NCBI RefSeq assembly: GCF_014109725.1
Contig: NZ_CP058554.1
Span: 4,278,001-4,342,000, forward strand
Direction of reading: 5' to 3'
Origin: Comamonas piscis
GTDB lineage: Bacteria; Pseudomonadota; Gammaproteobacteria; Burkholderiales; Burkholderiaceae_C
DNA: 64,000 nt
Under the pieces are notes generated by a model. The model had not been told where the DNA came from. It worked only from the letters and a program-made list of their open reading frames with translations, and did no database searches. The number at the start of each line of letters is the position of its first letter. Position 1 is the stretch's first letter. The translations under genes and the position numbers were made by a program. Positions 1-8,359 of the stretch are shown in pieces.

Positions 1-301
1 GGGCTGCTGCTTGGCGCGCCCGCCACTGCGCCACCTCGTCTGCAGGCAGCCCGCGCAGGCGGGCAACCCCGGTATCGATCCCGGCAAAGGCCTCGGCATG
101 GTCGGCGCTGGCCTGCAGCCACTGCGCCAGTTCCGCCTGCTCGTCTGCGTTCAAGCCCTGCTCCTGCCGGGTATGCCACTGCGCGGCCTGCAACTCCACA
201 GCATCTTGATCCCCCAAGAAGGCCTGCAGCGCGCGCGCCTCCACCGCCTCGTCAAAAGGCGGGGCGGATGGGTGGAAGGGCGAGGTGGAAAAGCGGCTCA
301 T
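1..301 (-). CDS. FecR-family anti-sigma/sensor protein, N-terminal part only
   Basis: The gene runs off the left edge, so only the first 100 codons are present. They contain the N-terminal FecR cytoplasmic domain (DUF4880-like): an Ala-rich helix, the Trp in AAQWHTRQEQGL, then AELAQWLQASADHAEAF, followed by a helix ending AQWRARQAAA. In known FecIR systems this segment binds and controls the ECF sigma factor, while the missing part crosses the inner membrane and contacts a TonB-dependent outer-membrane receptor. It lies 60 bp downstream of the fecI-like gene on the same strand, the classical order. The ATG at 299-301 is the only sensible start. The receptor gene presumably lies further left, outside the window. 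Confidence 0.85.
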   Translation of the reverse strand, partial: MSRFSTSPFHPSAPPFDEAVEARALQAFLGDQDAVELQAAQWHTRQEQGLNADEQAELAQWLQASADHAEAFAGIDTGVARLRGLPADEVAQWRARQAAA

Positions 302-361
302 CTCAAAGCTATAGACGCATGGGCGCGGAAAAACTGCATGTCTGCCCGGCGCCCAGTAGGA

Positions 362-877
362 TCATTCACCATGGTCCAGCTCCTGTTTGCGGGCAGCGCA
401 GGCGATCTTGCCACGGCTGATGTACTGGTTGACCATGCTGACCGAGACACCCATGCGCTCGGCGATCTGCGGGTTGGACAGCTCGTCGAACAGGTACATG
501 CAAAAGGCCTCGCGGCAGCGGGGCGGCAAGGCCTCGATGGTGGCCAGATAGGCCTGCACGGTTTGCGACGAGGCATAGGCCGCCTCGGGCTGCAGGCGCT
601 GGGGGCTGGCGGGCTGTTGGGCTTCGTCCAGTGCGTCGATGTCTTCGTGCTGACGCAACTGGGCGCGCCGGTCCAGGTCGATCTTGGCGTTCAATGCCAC
701 CTGTTTGAGCAAGGCCGCCGGCTGCTCAATCACCTTGCCAGCACGCTGCATGCCGAGCACGCGCGCATAGCTCTCCTGCGCCAGGTCGGCCGCGGTGTCG
801 CGGTCTCTGACCTTGCGCAGGCAGAAGTTCAGCAGTTCTCGGTAGTAGTGCTCCAGCACGAACGGGCAACGCCCCAT
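362..877 (-). CDS. FecI-like ECF RNA polymerase sigma factor
   Basis: A 171-residue protein with sigma-70 region 2 (from about residue 8, YYRELLNFCLRKVRDRDTA then DLAQESYARVL) and region 4 (about 112-160, IEALPPRCREAFCMYLFDEL then a helix-turn-helix around NPQIAERMGVSVSMVNQYI). The spacing and the AQESY motif fit iron-starvation FecI sigma factors. It probably directs RNA polymerase to a siderophore-receptor promoter when released by the FecR-like protein encoded just downstream. A Fur-box-like sequence lies 47 bp upstream of the ATG, which suggests iron repression. The exact siderophore cannot be read from this piece. Confidence 0.9.
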   Translation of the reverse strand: MGRCPFVLEHYYRELLNFCLRKVRDRDTAADLAQESYARVLGMQRAGKVIEQPAALLKQVALNAKIDLDRRAQLRQHEDIDALDEAQQPASPQRLQPEAAYASSQTVQAYLATIEALPPRCREAFCMYLFDELSNPQIAERMGVSVSMVNQYISRGKIACAARKQELDHGE

Positions 878-923
878 GGAAAGCCAAGGTCTCCATCGGT
901 GGTCCAGCTTTCGCGCCTCAGAT

Positions 924-942
924 GGGAATAACTCTCATTATC
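924..942 (-). promoter_or_regulatory. Fur-box-like operator upstream of the fecI-like gene
   Basis: Read on the minus strand the site is GATAATGAGAGTTATTCCC, matching 14 of 19 positions of the classical Fur box GATAATGATAATCATTATC, with a perfect first half. It lies 47 bp upstream of the fecI start, where a repressor would block transcription. Ferric repression of fecIR is established for this family; binding here is inference. Confidence 0.65.
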
Positions 943-975
943 ACCGATGGACGGCCGCTTTCTTGGGGTGCAGAA

Positions 976-1001
976 ATAGAAAAAGGCATCCGAAGATGCC
1001 T
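976..1001 (-). terminator. Rho-independent terminator of the tctBA operon
   Basis: Inverted repeat AGGCATC / GATGCCT (984-990 and 995-1001) with a 4-base loop. On the minus strand it is followed by a run of T residues. It lies 30 bp beyond the tctA stop codon. Confidence 0.8.
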
Positions 1002-1031
1002 TTGTCCATGTTGCAGCTTGGCTGCGGGCGA

Positions 1032-2546
1032 TCAGTCTTCTTCGACGAAGGCTTCTTCGCGCTTCTTGCTCACCGCTGGCAAGCAGACCACCACCAGCAG
1101 GATCGCAGCTGCGATCAGCAGACCGGCAGAGATGGGACGGGTAACAAACACCGACCAGTCACCACGCGAGAGCAGCAGCGCACGGCGCAGATTTTCTTCC
1201 ATCATCGGGCCCAGGATAAAGCCCAGCAGCAAGGGAGCAGGTTCCGTACCCAGCTTGTGGAATACATAGCCCACGAAACCGAAGATACCCACCATCCACA
1301 CGTCCCAGCTGTTGTTGTTGGTACCGTACACACCGACTGCGCAGAACAGCACGATGGAGGGGAACAACCAGCGGTAAGGCACCGTCAGCAGCTTGATCCA
1401 GACGCCGATCAGCGGCAGGTTCAACACGATCAGCATCAGGTTACCGATCCACATCGAGGCGATCAGACCCCAGAACAGTTCTGGGTTGCTGGTCATCACC
1501 TGGGGACCAGGCTGGATGTTGTGGATGGTCATTGCACCCACCATCAGTGCCATCACGGCGTTTGGTGGAATACCCAGGGTCAGCAGCGGAATGAACGAGG
1601 TCTGCGAGCCGGCGTTGTTGGCCGATTCAGGCGAGCACACGCCACGGATATTGCCTTGGCCGAAAGGAACTTCACCGGGCTTGAGTTTGGTCTTCTTCTC
1701 GATCGTGTAGGCAGCAAAAGCCGACAGCATCGCACCGCCACCAGGCAGGATACCCAGGGCCGAACCCAGCGCCGTACCACGCAGCATGGCGGGGAACATC
1801 AGCTTGAAGTCTTCCTTGGTGGGCATCAGGCCGGTCACCTTGGCAGCAAACACTTCGCGCTCATCGTCAGGCTTGGACAGGTTGGCAATGATTTCGCCGT
1901 AGCCGAACACACCCATGGCGATCACGACAAAGTCGATACCGTCGGTCAGCTCAGGAATGTCGAAGGAGTAGCGGGCTACGCCGGAGTTCACGTCGGTACC
2001 CACCAGGCCCAGCAGCAGACCCAGCACAATCATGCCGACTGCCTTGAGCAGCGAGCCCGAAGCCAGCACCACGGCGCCAATCAGGCCCAGGGTCATCAGC
2101 GAGAAGTACTCGGCAGGGCCGAACATGAAGGCCACTTCGGTCAGCGGAGGTGCGAAGGCAGCCAAGATGATGGTGCCCACGCAGCCAGCGAAGAACGAGC
2201 CAATGCCTGCAGCCGCCAGTGCCGGCCCAGCGCGCCCTTTTCGGGCCATCTGGTAGCCGTCAATCACGGTCACCACCGAGGAGGACTCTCCCGGCAAGTT
2301 CACCAAGATCGCGGTGGTGGAGCCGCCGTACTGGGCGCCGTAGTAAATACCGGCCAGCATGATCAGCGCTGCCACGGGTGGCAGTGCGTAGGTGGCAGGC
2401 AGCAACATCGCGATGGTGGCCACGGGGCCAATGCCCGGCAACACGCCAATCAGCGTACCCAACAGACAGCCGACAAAGCAGTAAATCAGGTTTTGAAAGG
2501 TAAAGGCAACACCGAAACCGATGGCCAGGTTGTCAAATAATTCCAT
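1032..2546 (-). CDS. tctA: TctA-family tripartite tricarboxylate transporter, large permease
   Basis: A 504-residue inner-membrane protein with about a dozen hydrophobic segments and the diagnostic N-terminal region GVLPGIGPVATIAMLLPATY, followed by GAQYGGSTTAILVNLPGE. Family length is about 500. It forms the channel of a TTT (tripartite tricarboxylate transporter) system with the small TctB subunit and a periplasmic TctC/Bug binding protein, driven by the ion gradient. tctB lies 12 bp upstream and a GAGGG ribosome site precedes the ATG. No binding-protein gene adjoins the pair, so the substrate is unknown (citrate-like or another carboxylate) and the partner must be encoded elsewhere. Confidence 0.93.
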   Translation of the reverse strand: MELFDNLAIGFGVAFTFQNLIYCFVGCLLGTLIGVLPGIGPVATIAMLLPATYALPPVAALIMLAGIYYGAQYGGSTTAILVNLPGESSSVVTVIDGYQMARKGRAGPALAAAGIGSFFAGCVGTIILAAFAPPLTEVAFMFGPAEYFSLMTLGLIGAVVLASGSLLKAVGMIVLGLLLGLVGTDVNSGVARYSFDIPELTDGIDFVVIAMGVFGYGEIIANLSKPDDEREVFAAKVTGLMPTKEDFKLMFPAMLRGTALGSALGILPGGGAMLSAFAAYTIEKKTKLKPGEVPFGQGNIRGVCSPESANNAGSQTSFIPLLTLGIPPNAVMALMVGAMTIHNIQPGPQVMTSNPELFWGLIASMWIGNLMLIVLNLPLIGVWIKLLTVPYRWLFPSIVLFCAVGVYGTNNNSWDVWMVGIFGFVGYVFHKLGTEPAPLLLGFILGPMMEENLRRALLLSRGDWSVFVTRPISAGLLIAAAILLVVVCLPAVSKKREEAFVEED

Positions 2547-2559
2547 GGTCCTGGCCCTC

Positions 2560-3048
2560 TTAACCGGTAATAAAGCTAGGCCACACGGGGAACTGAAGGT
2601 TCAGTGCCCACACGAATGCGACGTAACTGCCAATGGCCAGGATGGTGGCCAGAATGAAGACCGACTTGGCGCGGAACTCTGAACCTGCCAGGCTGCCGAT
2701 AAAGACCAGTGCGTAGATCGCGACGATCAGGCCCATGGCGGGAATGCCGATGCTGGGCACGCCGACGAGCAAGATGCCGAAGGCAAAGTTGGCCAGCAAG
2801 ATGAAGAACACCTGCTTCCATGCCCACTTGCCGATGGGGTCCCCATCCGCAGGGCCCGCGGTGACGCCCTTGAAGGCCACCGCAGCACCGATCAGCGTCA
2901 ACAGGACGCCGAGAATCAACGGGAAATACCCCGGACCCATGCGAGCACCAGTACCGATCGAGTAGTTCTGGGCGCCAACGGCGAACCCAATACCCACTGC
3001 CATGTACATCATGCCCGCCCAAAAGTCTTTCTGGCTTTTGAGCTTCAT
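2560..3048 (-). CDS. tctB: TctB-family tripartite tricarboxylate transporter, small subunit
   Basis: A 162-residue protein with four hydrophobic segments, typical of TctB. The start of the mature pattern, KDFWAGMMYMAVGIGFAVGA followed by GTGARMGPGYFPLILG, is characteristic of the family. The reading frame is open from a TTG at 3063, but the ATG at 3048 with AAGG a few bases upstream is the better start. It is first in a two-gene operon with tctA. Its role is as a small membrane subunit of the TTT carboxylate importer. The 263 bp upstream, to 3311, hold no convincing gene and presumably contain the promoter. Confidence 0.9.
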   Translation of the reverse strand: MKLKSQKDFWAGMMYMAVGIGFAVGAQNYSIGTGARMGPGYFPLILGVLLTLIGAAVAFKGVTAGPADGDPIGKWAWKQVFFILLANFAFGILLVGVPSIGIPAMGLIVAIYALVFIGSLAGSEFRAKSVFILATILAIGSYVAFVWALNLQFPVWPSFITG

Positions 3049-3311
3049 TACCTTTGTCTCCAAACAATTTTAGGGATGCAGCGCATTGTCAACGCTGACG
3101 GGCAGCTGACGCATGTGGATTCCACTTACGATTCCACACAGGAAAACCCCTAGGATCAAACCAAGCTCAGAAGCCCTGAAACCCAAGCTGGGCGCGGCCT
3201 GCAGCCAGATGGCAGCCCTTTGTTTGGAGAAGACCGGACAGGGTGATCCCCTAGTCTGGAGGAGCCTCGCCCGCGCCCTGGCGTTGGGGCAGCGGGCTGT
3301 TCAGAAGCGTT

Positions 3312-5351
3312 CTAACGGTCACCCATTTCGATCGGCGGCGTGTTGGCCATCACCTCTTCGATGGTGGTGAGGCCTTCCGACACACGCAGCGCACCGGCCA
3401 GGCGCAAGGGGTGCATGCCATCCTTCACCGCTTGGCGGCGCAGCACCGACATCGACGGCGAAGCATGGACCTGGTCCTTGAGCGCTTCGGACACGGTGAG
3501 CAGCTCGTAGAGGCCCATGCGCCCGCGAAAGCCGGTGTCGCGGCATTCCTCACAGCCCACGGGCTTGTAGGGCCGGTAGTCACGCTTGATCTTCCAGGGC
3601 TGGATGGCGCTGGCCAGCGCCTCGGTCGATGCCTCCTCATCGGGCTGCTTGCACTGCGGGCACAAGGTACGCACCAGGCGCTGGGCCAGCACGCCCAGCA
3701 AGGTGGCATTGATCAGGTACGGCGGCACGCCCAGCTCCATCAAGCGGCTGATGGCGCTGGGGGCATCGTTGGTGTGCAGGGTGGAGAACACCAAGTGGCC
3801 GGTCAGCGCAGACTGCACCGCCATTTCAGCGGTTTCCAGATCGCGTATTTCGCCGACCATGATGATGTCCGGGTCCTGCCGCATCAGCGCGCGCAAGCCT
3901 TCGACAAAGCTGAAATCGAGCGCCGGCTGTACCTGGGTCTGGTTAAAGGCGGGCTCGATCATTTCAATCGGGTCCTCCACGGTCGACACATTCACCTCTT
4001 CGGTGGCCAGGCGCTTCAAGGTCGAGTACAAGGTGGTGGTCTTGCCCGAGCCCGTGGGGCCGGTGACCAGGATGATGCCGTGCGGGCGCTCGACCAGCTT
4101 CTCCCAGCGTTGCGCGTCATGCGGGGTAAAGCCCAGCGCCGACAGATCCTTGACGGTGTTTTCCGGGTCAAAAATACGCATCACCATCTTCTCGCCAAAG
4201 GCGGTGGGCAAGGTGGACAAGCGCATTTCCACTTCGTCACCCAAGGTGTTACGGGTCTTGATGCGGCCATCCTGCGGGCGGCGCTTTTCGACCACGTCGA
4301 TGCGGCCGAGCAGCTTGACGCGCGAGACGATGGCGTTGTGCACTCCCAGCGGCATCTGGTAGACCTTGTGCAGCACGCCATCAATGCGGAAGCGGATCAC
4401 CGACTGGTCGCGGCGCGGCTCCAGGTGGATATCGCTGGCGCGCTGCGCAAACGCAAACTGCCACAGCCAGTCCACCAGGCGGATGATGCCCTGGTCATTG
4501 GCGTCGAACTGCTGGTTGGTGTTGCTCAGGTCGACCAGCTGCTCGAAGTTGCCCAGCGAGCTGAGCGAGCCGCCGAGCTTGCTGGCCGCCTTGACCGACC
4601 GGGCCAGCGCAAAGAACTCGCTGCGGTAGCGGTCGATGTCCTTGGGGTTGGCCAGCACCCGGCGCACCTTGCGCCGCGCCTGGCGCTCGACCTCCGTCAC
4701 CCACTCATCAATCCAGGGTTCCTTGACCGCAATCACCACTTCCTGGGCCGTGACCTGCACCGGCAGAATGCCGTGGCGCTGCGCATAGGGCGCGCCCATG
4801 GTTTCGGCCACCTTGGCGGCATCCACCTTGAGCGGGTCGATCTTGTAATAAGGCAGCCCGCAGTGCTTGGCGACAAACTCCGTGAGCATCTCCACATCGA
4901 GCGCCTTGCCGTCTTGCTGGCGCGGCACCACCACGCTGGCCAAGCGCACGATCGGGTGCTGGCTGCTGACCGCATGGCTGCAGCGGCTGATGGTCGCCTG
5001 GGCCAGCTCGGGGCTGATCCAGCCATCGGTCTGCAGCCAGTTGATGACCTGGGTCAGTTCCAGCGGGCGTTGCATCAGTGCGGGCAGGCCGCTGCGCGCT
5101 GGCGGCACGGTGGTGGGGCCTGATCCGCTGGGCGTTGATGGGACCGAGGCAGGGCCGCTGGGCTTGGACGGCGCAGGACCGTCTTCAACGTTGCCAGGCA
5201 CAAAGATCGCCGAGCGCCGGATCGGTGCCGAAGCGCCAGACGGAGCCCCGCCACCTGAACTGCTGGAGTGGCGGCTCTGGGTGGCCGTATCGCCGGGCAA
5301 GGCATCGCCCCGGCTCTTGTGCTGCTTGCTTGGCTGATCAGGCGCTGCCAT
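3312..5351 (-). CDS. GspE/PilB-family secretion ATPase
   Basis: A 679-residue cytoplasmic ATPase. An N-terminal low-complexity Ser/Pro/Gly region (about 1-90) precedes a GspE N-terminal (MshEN-like) domain and the ATPase core. Walker A is GPTGSGKTT near residue 430, the Asp box and Walker B lie around DPDIIMVGEIRD near 494, and the His box is around TGHLVFSTLHTND. A zinc-binding pair CPQC...CEEC near 565 and 600 is typical of GspE/PilB. Such hexamers power type II secretion or type IV pilus assembly at the inner membrane. No other gsp or pil gene is nearby, so the machine it serves cannot be assigned; an isolated gene of this type is common in this family. The Ser/Pro-rich N-terminal extension is longer than usual. 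Confidence 0.9.
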   Translation of the reverse strand: MAAPDQPSKQHKSRGDALPGDTATQSRHSSSSGGGAPSGASAPIRRSAIFVPGNVEDGPAPSKPSGPASVPSTPSGSGPTTVPPARSGLPALMQRPLELTQVINWLQTDGWISPELAQATISRCSHAVSSQHPIVRLASVVVPRQQDGKALDVEMLTEFVAKHCGLPYYKIDPLKVDAAKVAETMGAPYAQRHGILPVQVTAQEVVIAVKEPWIDEWVTEVERQARRKVRRVLANPKDIDRYRSEFFALARSVKAASKLGGSLSSLGNFEQLVDLSNTNQQFDANDQGIIRLVDWLWQFAFAQRASDIHLEPRRDQSVIRFRIDGVLHKVYQMPLGVHNAIVSRVKLLGRIDVVEKRRPQDGRIKTRNTLGDEVEMRLSTLPTAFGEKMVMRIFDPENTVKDLSALGFTPHDAQRWEKLVERPHGIILVTGPTGSGKTTTLYSTLKRLATEEVNVSTVEDPIEMIEPAFNQTQVQPALDFSFVEGLRALMRQDPDIIMVGEIRDLETAEMAVQSALTGHLVFSTLHTNDAPSAISRLMELGVPPYLINATLLGVLAQRLVRTLCPQCKQPDEEASTEALASAIQPWKIKRDYRPYKPVGCEECRDTGFRGRMGLYELLTVSEALKDQVHASPSMSVLRRQAVKDGMHPLRLAGALRVSEGLTTIEEVMANTPPIEMGDR

Positions 5352-5419
5352 GGTGATTCCCTCGGTATTTTTTTAGCTTCTGGCTTTATACCTGAATGAC
5401 CGCGCCGCGCTGCGTAAAG

Positions 5420-6202
5420 TCAGTCCAGCAGCGGCTGCACAGGTTTAAAAACCTTTAACCACTTGAGCGCCGGCAAGCCGGTCTGCTGTTGCACCAGGTC
5501 CGCCCGCTGGCTGAGCAGCTCGCGGCTGGGGCGGCTGGCAGTGCGCTGGGCCAGCACGACGGTATTGCCTTCTTTGGTCGCCGCAAAGCGCCAGACGGCC
5601 TCCGGGCCAAAGGCCTCCTGGATATGGGCGAGGCTGCGGGCATAGCTGTTGGTGCGGCCAAACAGGTTGACGGTCATGCAGCCGTCCTCGGTCAGCAGGT
5701 TGCGGCAATGCTGGTAAAAATCAGGGCTGTCGAGCACCGGGGCCGCCGCTTCATGGTCATACAGGTCCACCTGCAGCGCATCTACTGTCTGCAGGTACAG
5801 GGGCTTCTGGATCTCCAGCCCCGCATCGCCCAGCACCACCTGGAGCTTGTCGCTGTCGGGGGGCAGCTTGAACCACTGGCGGCAGACCGTTATCACCTGC
5901 GGGTTCAGCTCCACCGCCGTGCTGGCCATGCCGAGCTTTTGCGTGCAGAACTTGGTAGCGGCCGCCGAGCCCAGGCCCAGCTGCATGGCCCGGCGCTCGG
6001 GCACCGTCGGCCAGTCCACCAGCAGCAGCCAGGCCATCATGCGCTGCACATATTCCAAGTCGATATCGAAAGGCTTCTTGATGCGCATCGAGCCTTGCAC
6101 CCAGGGCGTTCCCAGGTGCAGGTAGCGGGTGCCGTCGTAGTCGGAGATGGTGACCTCGGGCAGCGGCTCGGCGGCCTGCGGGGATTTTCTTTTCGTCGTC
6201 AT
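5420..6202 (-). CDS. Spermidine-synthase-like (class I methyltransferase fold) protein
   Basis: A 260-residue protein with a Rossmann-type cofactor site. The glycine loop is QLGLGSAAATKF (near 74-85), followed by the acidic strand end VELNPQVI and then LGDAGLEI and DALQVDLYDH. This is the spermidine-synthase superfamily layout, but the usual GGGDG motif is replaced, so decarboxylated-SAM aminopropyl transfer is doubtful. It is best called a spermidine-synthase-like protein of unknown substrate. The N-terminus carries a short basic stretch (TTKRKS). It is a single gene on the same strand as its neighbours, with 84 bp separating it from the next gene upstream. Confidence 0.75.
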   Translation of the reverse strand: MTTKRKSPQAAEPLPEVTISDYDGTRYLHLGTPWVQGSMRIKKPFDIDLEYVQRMMAWLLLVDWPTVPERRAMQLGLGSAAATKFCTQKLGMASTAVELNPQVITVCRQWFKLPPDSDKLQVVLGDAGLEIQKPLYLQTVDALQVDLYDHEAAAPVLDSPDFYQHCRNLLTEDGCMTVNLFGRTNSYARSLAHIQEAFGPEAVWRFAATKEGNTVVLAQRTASRPSRELLSQRADLVQQQTGLPALKWLKVFKPVQPLLD

Positions 6203-6286
6203 GGGGTGGGATTATCGGCCGTTGTCAGTGGCGCTGCCGTGCTTGCGCCCGCAAGGCCCGCAGTGGGCAGCTTGCTATCGACGCAA

Positions 6287-6793
6287 TCAGCGCAGCAGGC
6301 CCGCCTGCTGCATCACCTCGCGCCAGCCAGCCAGCTTGCGCTCAAAGCTCCAGGAGGCATTGGCCGGGCTGCTCGATGGCAGCCGGTAGCTGGGCAGGCC
6401 CAAAACGGCCTGCACCTTGGCGGCATGGCGAAAGCTCTCGCCGCCATTGTGCGCAGCGGCCACCAACTGCGGGCACTGCTGCTGGAGCGCCACAAAATCA
6501 TTGAGCTGGGCATTGCGGATGCTGGTGTCCAGGCTGCCTTCGCGCTCGCAGGCGGCATAGACATCCCACAGGCCCAGGCCGCGCTCCAGCAGCCAGGCGC
6601 AGCGATCGGCATAACCGCTGGGTTGCGGGTGCTCATGCCACAACGCCGCCAGCAGCGGCCACATATGGTTGCGCGGATGGGCGTAGTACTGCTGCAGCTG
6701 CAAAGACTGCACACCAGGGAAGCTGCCCAGAATCAAGACCTGGGTGCCGGGCCCCACGACCGGGGCCAGCCCGCAGAGCAGTGCATCAGCCAT
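6287..6793 (-). CDS. DNA-deoxyinosine/uracil glycosylase (UDG superfamily)
   Basis: A 168-residue protein with the UDG-fold landmarks: VLILGSFPG near the N-terminus (catalytic loop), QYYAHPRNHMWPLL, GLWDVY, and the C-terminal loop LPSSSPANAS. The set GSFPG...YYAHPRN...SSSPAN is typical of the family-6 DNA-hypoxanthine glycosylases. It probably removes deaminated bases in base-excision repair. The frame is open to 6856, but the ATG at 6793 overlaps the tatD stop by 8 bp and has GGGGA about 8 bp upstream, so translation is probably coupled to tatD. Substrate preference (hypoxanthine or uracil) is inference. Confidence 0.82.
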   Translation of the reverse strand: MADALLCGLAPVVGPGTQVLILGSFPGVQSLQLQQYYAHPRNHMWPLLAALWHEHPQPSGYADRCAWLLERGLGLWDVYAACEREGSLDTSIRNAQLNDFVALQQQCPQLVAAAHNGGESFRHAAKVQAVLGLPSYRLPSSSPANASWSFERKLAGWREVMQQAGLLR

Positions 6794-7658
6794 GGTTCGA
6801 TCCCCCATCGCTGCCGGGCAGCAGAGGCTGCAGCCGGGGCAGCACCCTGGCGGCATTGGCGCTGGTGGCCCACTGCCAGTCGGCGGTGGTCAAAGCCTCA
6901 TCGGCATGGGCCTCGGCCCGCAACTCCAGCATCACCTGCGCGATGCGCGGAATCTCGGCCGGCTGGTTGCGGCCCTGGGCCTCGCCAGCGGCGCGCTGCT
7001 CGGCGGTGGTGTAGAGCCAGTGCGGAGGAATATCGGGCGCATCGGTTTCAACGACGATGGCCTGCATCGGCAGCTCTTGCACCAGACGGCGCAGATGCAG
7101 CGCACGCTCATAGGTCAGCGCGCCACCAAAGCCCAACGCAAAGCCGCGCTCGATAAACTGCTGCGCCTGCTGCAGGCTGCCGTTAAAGGCATGCGCAATG
7201 CCGCCTTGCACCGGCCAGCGGCGCAGCGCGCGCAGCAGCTGGTCCGACGAGCGGCGCACATGCAGGATGACGGGCAGATCAAAACGGCGCGCCAGCTGCA
7301 ACTGCTGCTCGTAAAACCAGGTCTGGCGTTCGGCATCCAGCCCGGGCACAAAAAAATCCAGGCCGATCTCGCCAATCGCCACCAGCCTTGGGTCATCGCG
7401 GCAGTCTTCAAGCATGGCGGCCAGGGCCTCGATGTCGGCTTCTACCGCGCGTCCGGTGTACAGCGGGTGGATGCCCAGCGCATAGCTATCGCCCCAGCGA
7501 TGCGCCAACTCGCGCACGGTGGCCCAGTTGCTGCGCTCGACTGCCGGAATCACGCAGTGGGCGACCCCCGCCGCCTGCGCAGCCGCGCGCAAGGCATCGC
7601 GGTCGGCATCGAACTCGGGGGCATCCCAGTGGCAGTGGGTATCAATCCAGAAGGGCAT
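6786..7658 (-). CDS. TatD-family metal-dependent DNase
   Basis: A 290-residue TIM-barrel hydrolase. It opens with the metal motif WIDTHCHWD and has the conserved GEIGLDFF, the HVRRSSDQL segment (strand with metal His), GGIAHAFNG, and VVETDAPDIPP near the C-terminus with the last catalytic Asp. These are the TatD signatures. Family members are 3'-5' DNA/RNA exonucleases acting on damaged nucleic acids. It lies 17 bp from lolD and overlaps the glycosylase gene, so lolC-lolD-tatD-glycosylase may be a single transcript. Confidence 0.9.
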   Translation of the reverse strand: MPFWIDTHCHWDAPEFDADRDALRAAAQAAGVAHCVIPAVERSNWATVRELAHRWGDSYALGIHPLYTGRAVEADIEALAAMLEDCRDDPRLVAIGEIGLDFFVPGLDAERQTWFYEQQLQLARRFDLPVILHVRRSSDQLLRALRRWPVQGGIAHAFNGSLQQAQQFIERGFALGFGGALTYERALHLRRLVQELPMQAIVVETDAPDIPPHWLYTTAEQRAAGEAQGRNQPAEIPRIAQVMLELRAEAHADEALTTADWQWATSANAARVLPRLQPLLPGSDGGSNHG

Positions 7659-7675
7659 GCGGATCAGAGGTGTTG

Positions 7676-8359
7676 TCAGGCCTCGAACTGCCCGTTCACC
7701 ATGCGCACGGCACGGTCGCAGCGCTGGGCCAGCTCGCCATCATGGGTGACCATGACAAAGGCAGTGCCGCGATCGCGCGCCAGCTGCAGCATCAGCGCAA
7801 ACACGGTGTCTGCGGTGGCGCGGTCCAGGTTGCCGGTGGGCTCATCGGCCAGCACGCAGGCCGGCTGGGTCACCAGCGCACGCGCAATGGCCACGCGCTG
7901 GCGCTCGCCGCCAGACAGCTCGGCCGGCCGGTGCAGCACACGGTCCTTCAGCCCTACCGAGGCCAGCACCTCGCGCGCACGCTCAGTGCATTCGGCATAC
8001 GGCATACGGCGGATGCGCAGCGGCATCGCCACGTTGTCCAGCGCGCTGAACTCGGGCAGCAGGTGGTGGAATTGGTAAATAAAGCCCAGGTGCTGGTTGC
8101 GCAGCTCGCCCTGGCGGGTGGCGCTCAAGGTGTCCAGCCGCTGGCCATGCAGGCTGACGGTGCCGCTGCTGGGGGCATCGAGCCCGCCCAGCAAATGCAG
8201 CAAGGTGGATTTGCCGGAGCCCGAGGCGCCAACGATGGCCAGGGTTTCGCCTGCGCGCACTTGCAGGTCGATGCCATGCAGCACCTCGACATCGAGCAGG
8301 CCTTCGGTAAAGCGCTTGGTCAGGCCCGAGGCTTCCAACACGATCGACGAATCATTCAT
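7676..8359 (-). CDS. lolD: LolD, ATPase of the lipoprotein-releasing ABC transporter
   Basis: A 227-residue ABC ATPase: Walker A GASGSGKST near residue 43, the family-specific FIYQFHHLLPEFSALDNVAMP, signature LSGGERQR, and Walker B VLADEPTGNLD. The FQ(F)HHLLPEF segment distinguishes LolD from other MacB-like ATPases. It energises extraction of outer-membrane lipoproteins from the inner membrane for handover to LolA. Its start overlaps the end of lolC by 8 bp, as expected for co-translated partners. Confidence 0.95.
   Translation of the reverse strand: MNDSSIVLEASGLTKRFTEGLLDVEVLHGIDLQVRAGETLAIVGASGSGKSTLLHLLGGLDAPSSGTVSLHGQRLDTLSATRQGELRNQHLGFIYQFHHLLPEFSALDNVAMPLRIRRMPYAECTERAREVLASVGLKDRVLHRPAELSGGERQRVAIARALVTQPACVLADEPTGNLDRATADTVFALMLQLARDRGTAFVMVTHDGELAQRCDRAVRMVNGQFEA

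Noticed and set aside
876..2540. 554-codon frame on the plus strand
   Set aside because: Antisense to tctA; His/Gln-rich composition, no domain.
3411..5123. 570-codon frame on the plus strand
   Set aside because: Exactly antisense to the GspE/PilB-type ATPase, whose Walker and zinc motifs are real; no ribosome site.
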